8,205 bases of DNA from Devosia sp. Its GTDB lineage: Bacteria > Pseudomonadota > Alphaproteobacteria > Rhizobiales > Devosiaceae. Under the pieces are notes generated by a model. That model was not told the origin of the DNA. It was given only the letters and a program-made list of their open reading frames with translations, and did no database searches. A program made the translations under genes and the position numbers. The DNA lies in contig JAEUMC010000316.1 in the NCBI GenBank assembly GCA_016793415.1, forward strand, positions 1 to 8,205, written 5' to 3'. Each line of letters begins with the position of its first letter. Position 1 is the stretch's first letter. Shown here piece after piece: positions 6,914-8,205 of this stretch.

Positions 6914-8205
6914 ATGTCGTTCAAAGTCGCGATCATCGGCGCCGGTTCGGTGGGGTTCACCAAGACCCTGATCTCGGATCTGCTCAAGGTGCCGGAATTC
7001 GCCGATGTCGAGTTCGCGCTGACCGATATCAACGCCCACAACCTCGACATGATCCACCAGATCATCTCGTCGATCGTGGCGGTCAACAAGCTGCCGGCCA
7101 AGGTCACCGCCACCACCAACCGGCGCGAGGCCATCAGCGGCGCGCGCTACATCATGAGCTGCGTGCGCGTCGGCGGGCTCGAGGCCTTCGCCACCGACGT
7201 CAACATTCCGCTGAAATACGGCGTCGACCAGTGCGTCGGCGACACCATCTGCGCCGGCGGCATTCTCTACGGCCAGCGCAACATCCCGGTGATCCTCGAT
7301 TTCTGCAAGGATATCCGCGAGGTTGCCGAGCCCGGCGCGCTGTTCCTCAACTATGCCAACCCGATGGCGATGAACACCTGGGCTGCCGATCTCTATGGCG
7401 GCGTCGATGTGGTCGGCCTCTGCCACGGCGTGCAGCACGGCGCGCACCAGATCGCCCAGGTGCTGGGGGTCGACGATCGCGACCTCGACTATGTCTGTTC
7501 CGGCATCAACCACCAGACCTGGTACATCGACATCCGCGCCAAGGGCCGCAAGATCGAGGCGGACGAGCTGATCGCCGGCTTCGAAAAGCACCCGGTCTAC
7601 TCCAAGCAGGAGAAGGTCCGCATCGACGTGCTGAAGCGCTTCGGCGTCTATTCGACCGAGTCGAACGGCCACCTCTCGGAATACCTGCCCTGGTACCGCA
7701 AGCGGCCCGAGGAAATCTCGCGCTGGATCGACATGAGCGACTGGATCCACGGCGAGACCGGCGGCTACCTGCGCCACTCGACCGAACGCCGGAACTGGTT
7801 CGAGACCGATTTCCCGAAGTTCAAGGCCGAAGCCACCAAGCAGCTGTCGGAGCACAAGCGTACCACCGAGCACGCCAGCTACATCATCGAGGCGCGCGAG
7901 ACCGGCCGCACCTATCGCGGCCATTTCAATCGCCGCAACAACGGCATCATCCGCAACCTGCCTGCCGATGCCATCATCGAGAGCCCGGGCTTCGTCGATC
8001 GCTTCGGCATCAACATGGTCGAAGGCATCGAGCTGCCGATCGCCTGCGCTGCCACCTGCTCGGTGTCGATTTCGGTGCAGCGGATGAGCGTCGAAGCCGC
8101 CATGACGGGCAATATCGACATGCTGAAGCTCGCCGTGCTGCATGATCCGCTGGTCGGCGCCATCTGCACCCCCGACGAGGTCTGGCAGATGGTCGACGAG
8201 ATGGT
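6914..8205 (+). CDS. Glycoside hydrolase family 4, alpha-galactosidase/alpha-glucosidase (MelA type), 3' end cut
   Basis: The frame runs 430 full codons off the right edge; MelA-type proteins are about 450 residues, so only a short tail is missing. GH4 enzymes use NAD+ and a divalent metal (usually Mn2+) to hydrolyse glycosides by oxidation at C3 and elimination, and are cytoplasmic. Visible marks are the Rossmann start KVAIIGAGSVGFTKTLI at 4-20, LTDIN at 36-40 for NAD ribose binding, GDTICAGGILYGQRNIPV at 109-126, LNYANPMAMNTWA at 145-157, GLCHGVQ with Cys170, and SGINHQTWYIDI with His200. Cys170 and His200 are the expected metal ligands. A late RRNNGIIRNLPADAI at 340-354 also fits the family. 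The ATG has a strong Shine-Dalgarno at 6901-6908. No signal peptide is seen. It is divergent from an AraC regulator that probably controls it. Alpha-galactoside is the likeliest substrate class, but alpha-glucoside or alpha-galacturonide cannot be excluded. Confidence 0.93.
   Translation, partial: MSFKVAIIGAGSVGFTKTLISDLLKVPEFADVEFALTDINAHNLDMIHQIISSIVAVNKLPAKVTATTNRREAISGARYIMSCVRVGGLEAFATDVNIPLKYGVDQCVGDTICAGGILYGQRNIPVILDFCKDIREVAEPGALFLNYANPMAMNTWAADLYGGVDVVGLCHGVQHGAHQIAQVLGVDDRDLDYVCSGINHQTWYIDIRAKGRKIEADELIAGFEKHPVYSKQEKVRIDVLKRFGVYSTESNGHLSEYLPWYRKRPEEISRWIDMSDWIHGETGGYLRHSTERRNWFETDFPKFKAEATKQLSEHKRTTEHASYIIEARETGRTYRGHFNRRNNGIIRNLPADAIIESPGFVDRFGINMVEGIELPIACAATCSVSISVQRMSVEAAMTGNIDMLKLAVLHDPLVGAICTPDEVWQMVDEM

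Noticed and set aside
6874..8145. Long alternative frames on both strands over the GH4 gene
   Set aside because: The GH4 frame carries continuous family motifs from its ATG to the window edge; the alternatives are Arg- or Asp/Val-rich shadows.

Overview
The window is GC-rich DNA with mostly G or C at third codon positions. It looks like chromosome from an alphaproteobacterium of the Hyphomicrobiales, perhaps Devosia-like. That placement is inference. It rests on base composition, on protein styles, and on a C/G-rich palindromic repeat of a kind I recall between genes in that order. No rRNA, tRNA, CRISPR array, insertion sequence, prophage or defence gene is visible.

Layout. (1) Positions 2-1912, + strand: the 3' part of a large ADP-ribosylglycohydrolase-family gene, cut by the left edge, with two extra beta-rich domains at the C-terminus. 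(2) Positions 1913-2054: a non-coding gap filled by two perfect 37-nt inverted arms around a small apical hairpin. The right arm also supplies the ribosome binding site of the next gene. (3) Positions 2055-4057, + strand: a translationally coupled pair, a class III (CaiB/BaiF) CoA-transferase and a CitE-like CoA-ester lyase, overlapping at ATGA. (4) Positions 5870-4083, - strand, converging on the pair: a soluble PAS-GGDEF-EAL c-di-GMP enzyme with both catalytic motif sets intact. (5) Positions 6826-5963, - strand: an AraC-family regulator. (6) From 6914 to the right edge, + strand: a glycoside hydrolase family 4 gene (alpha-galactosidase/alpha-glucosidase, MelA type), divergent from the regulator and cut just before its expected end.

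How they may work together. The AraC/GH4 divergent pair is a classic regulator-plus-sugar-hydrolase arrangement, so the AraC protein is the obvious candidate regulator of the GH4 gene. The CoA-transferase and lyase form a plausible two-step route: CoA activation of a hydroxy-acid, then retro-aldol or retro-Claisen cleavage to two smaller units. The ADP-ribosylglycohydrolase-like protein may act on a sugar-linked substrate, given its beta-sandwich appendages. The c-di-GMP gene appears unrelated. I found no convincing new multi-gene system. The items most worth checking are the repeat pair that doubles as a ribosome binding site, the multidomain glycohydrolase, the CoA-transferase/lyase pair, and a small leader ORF ahead of the AraC gene.
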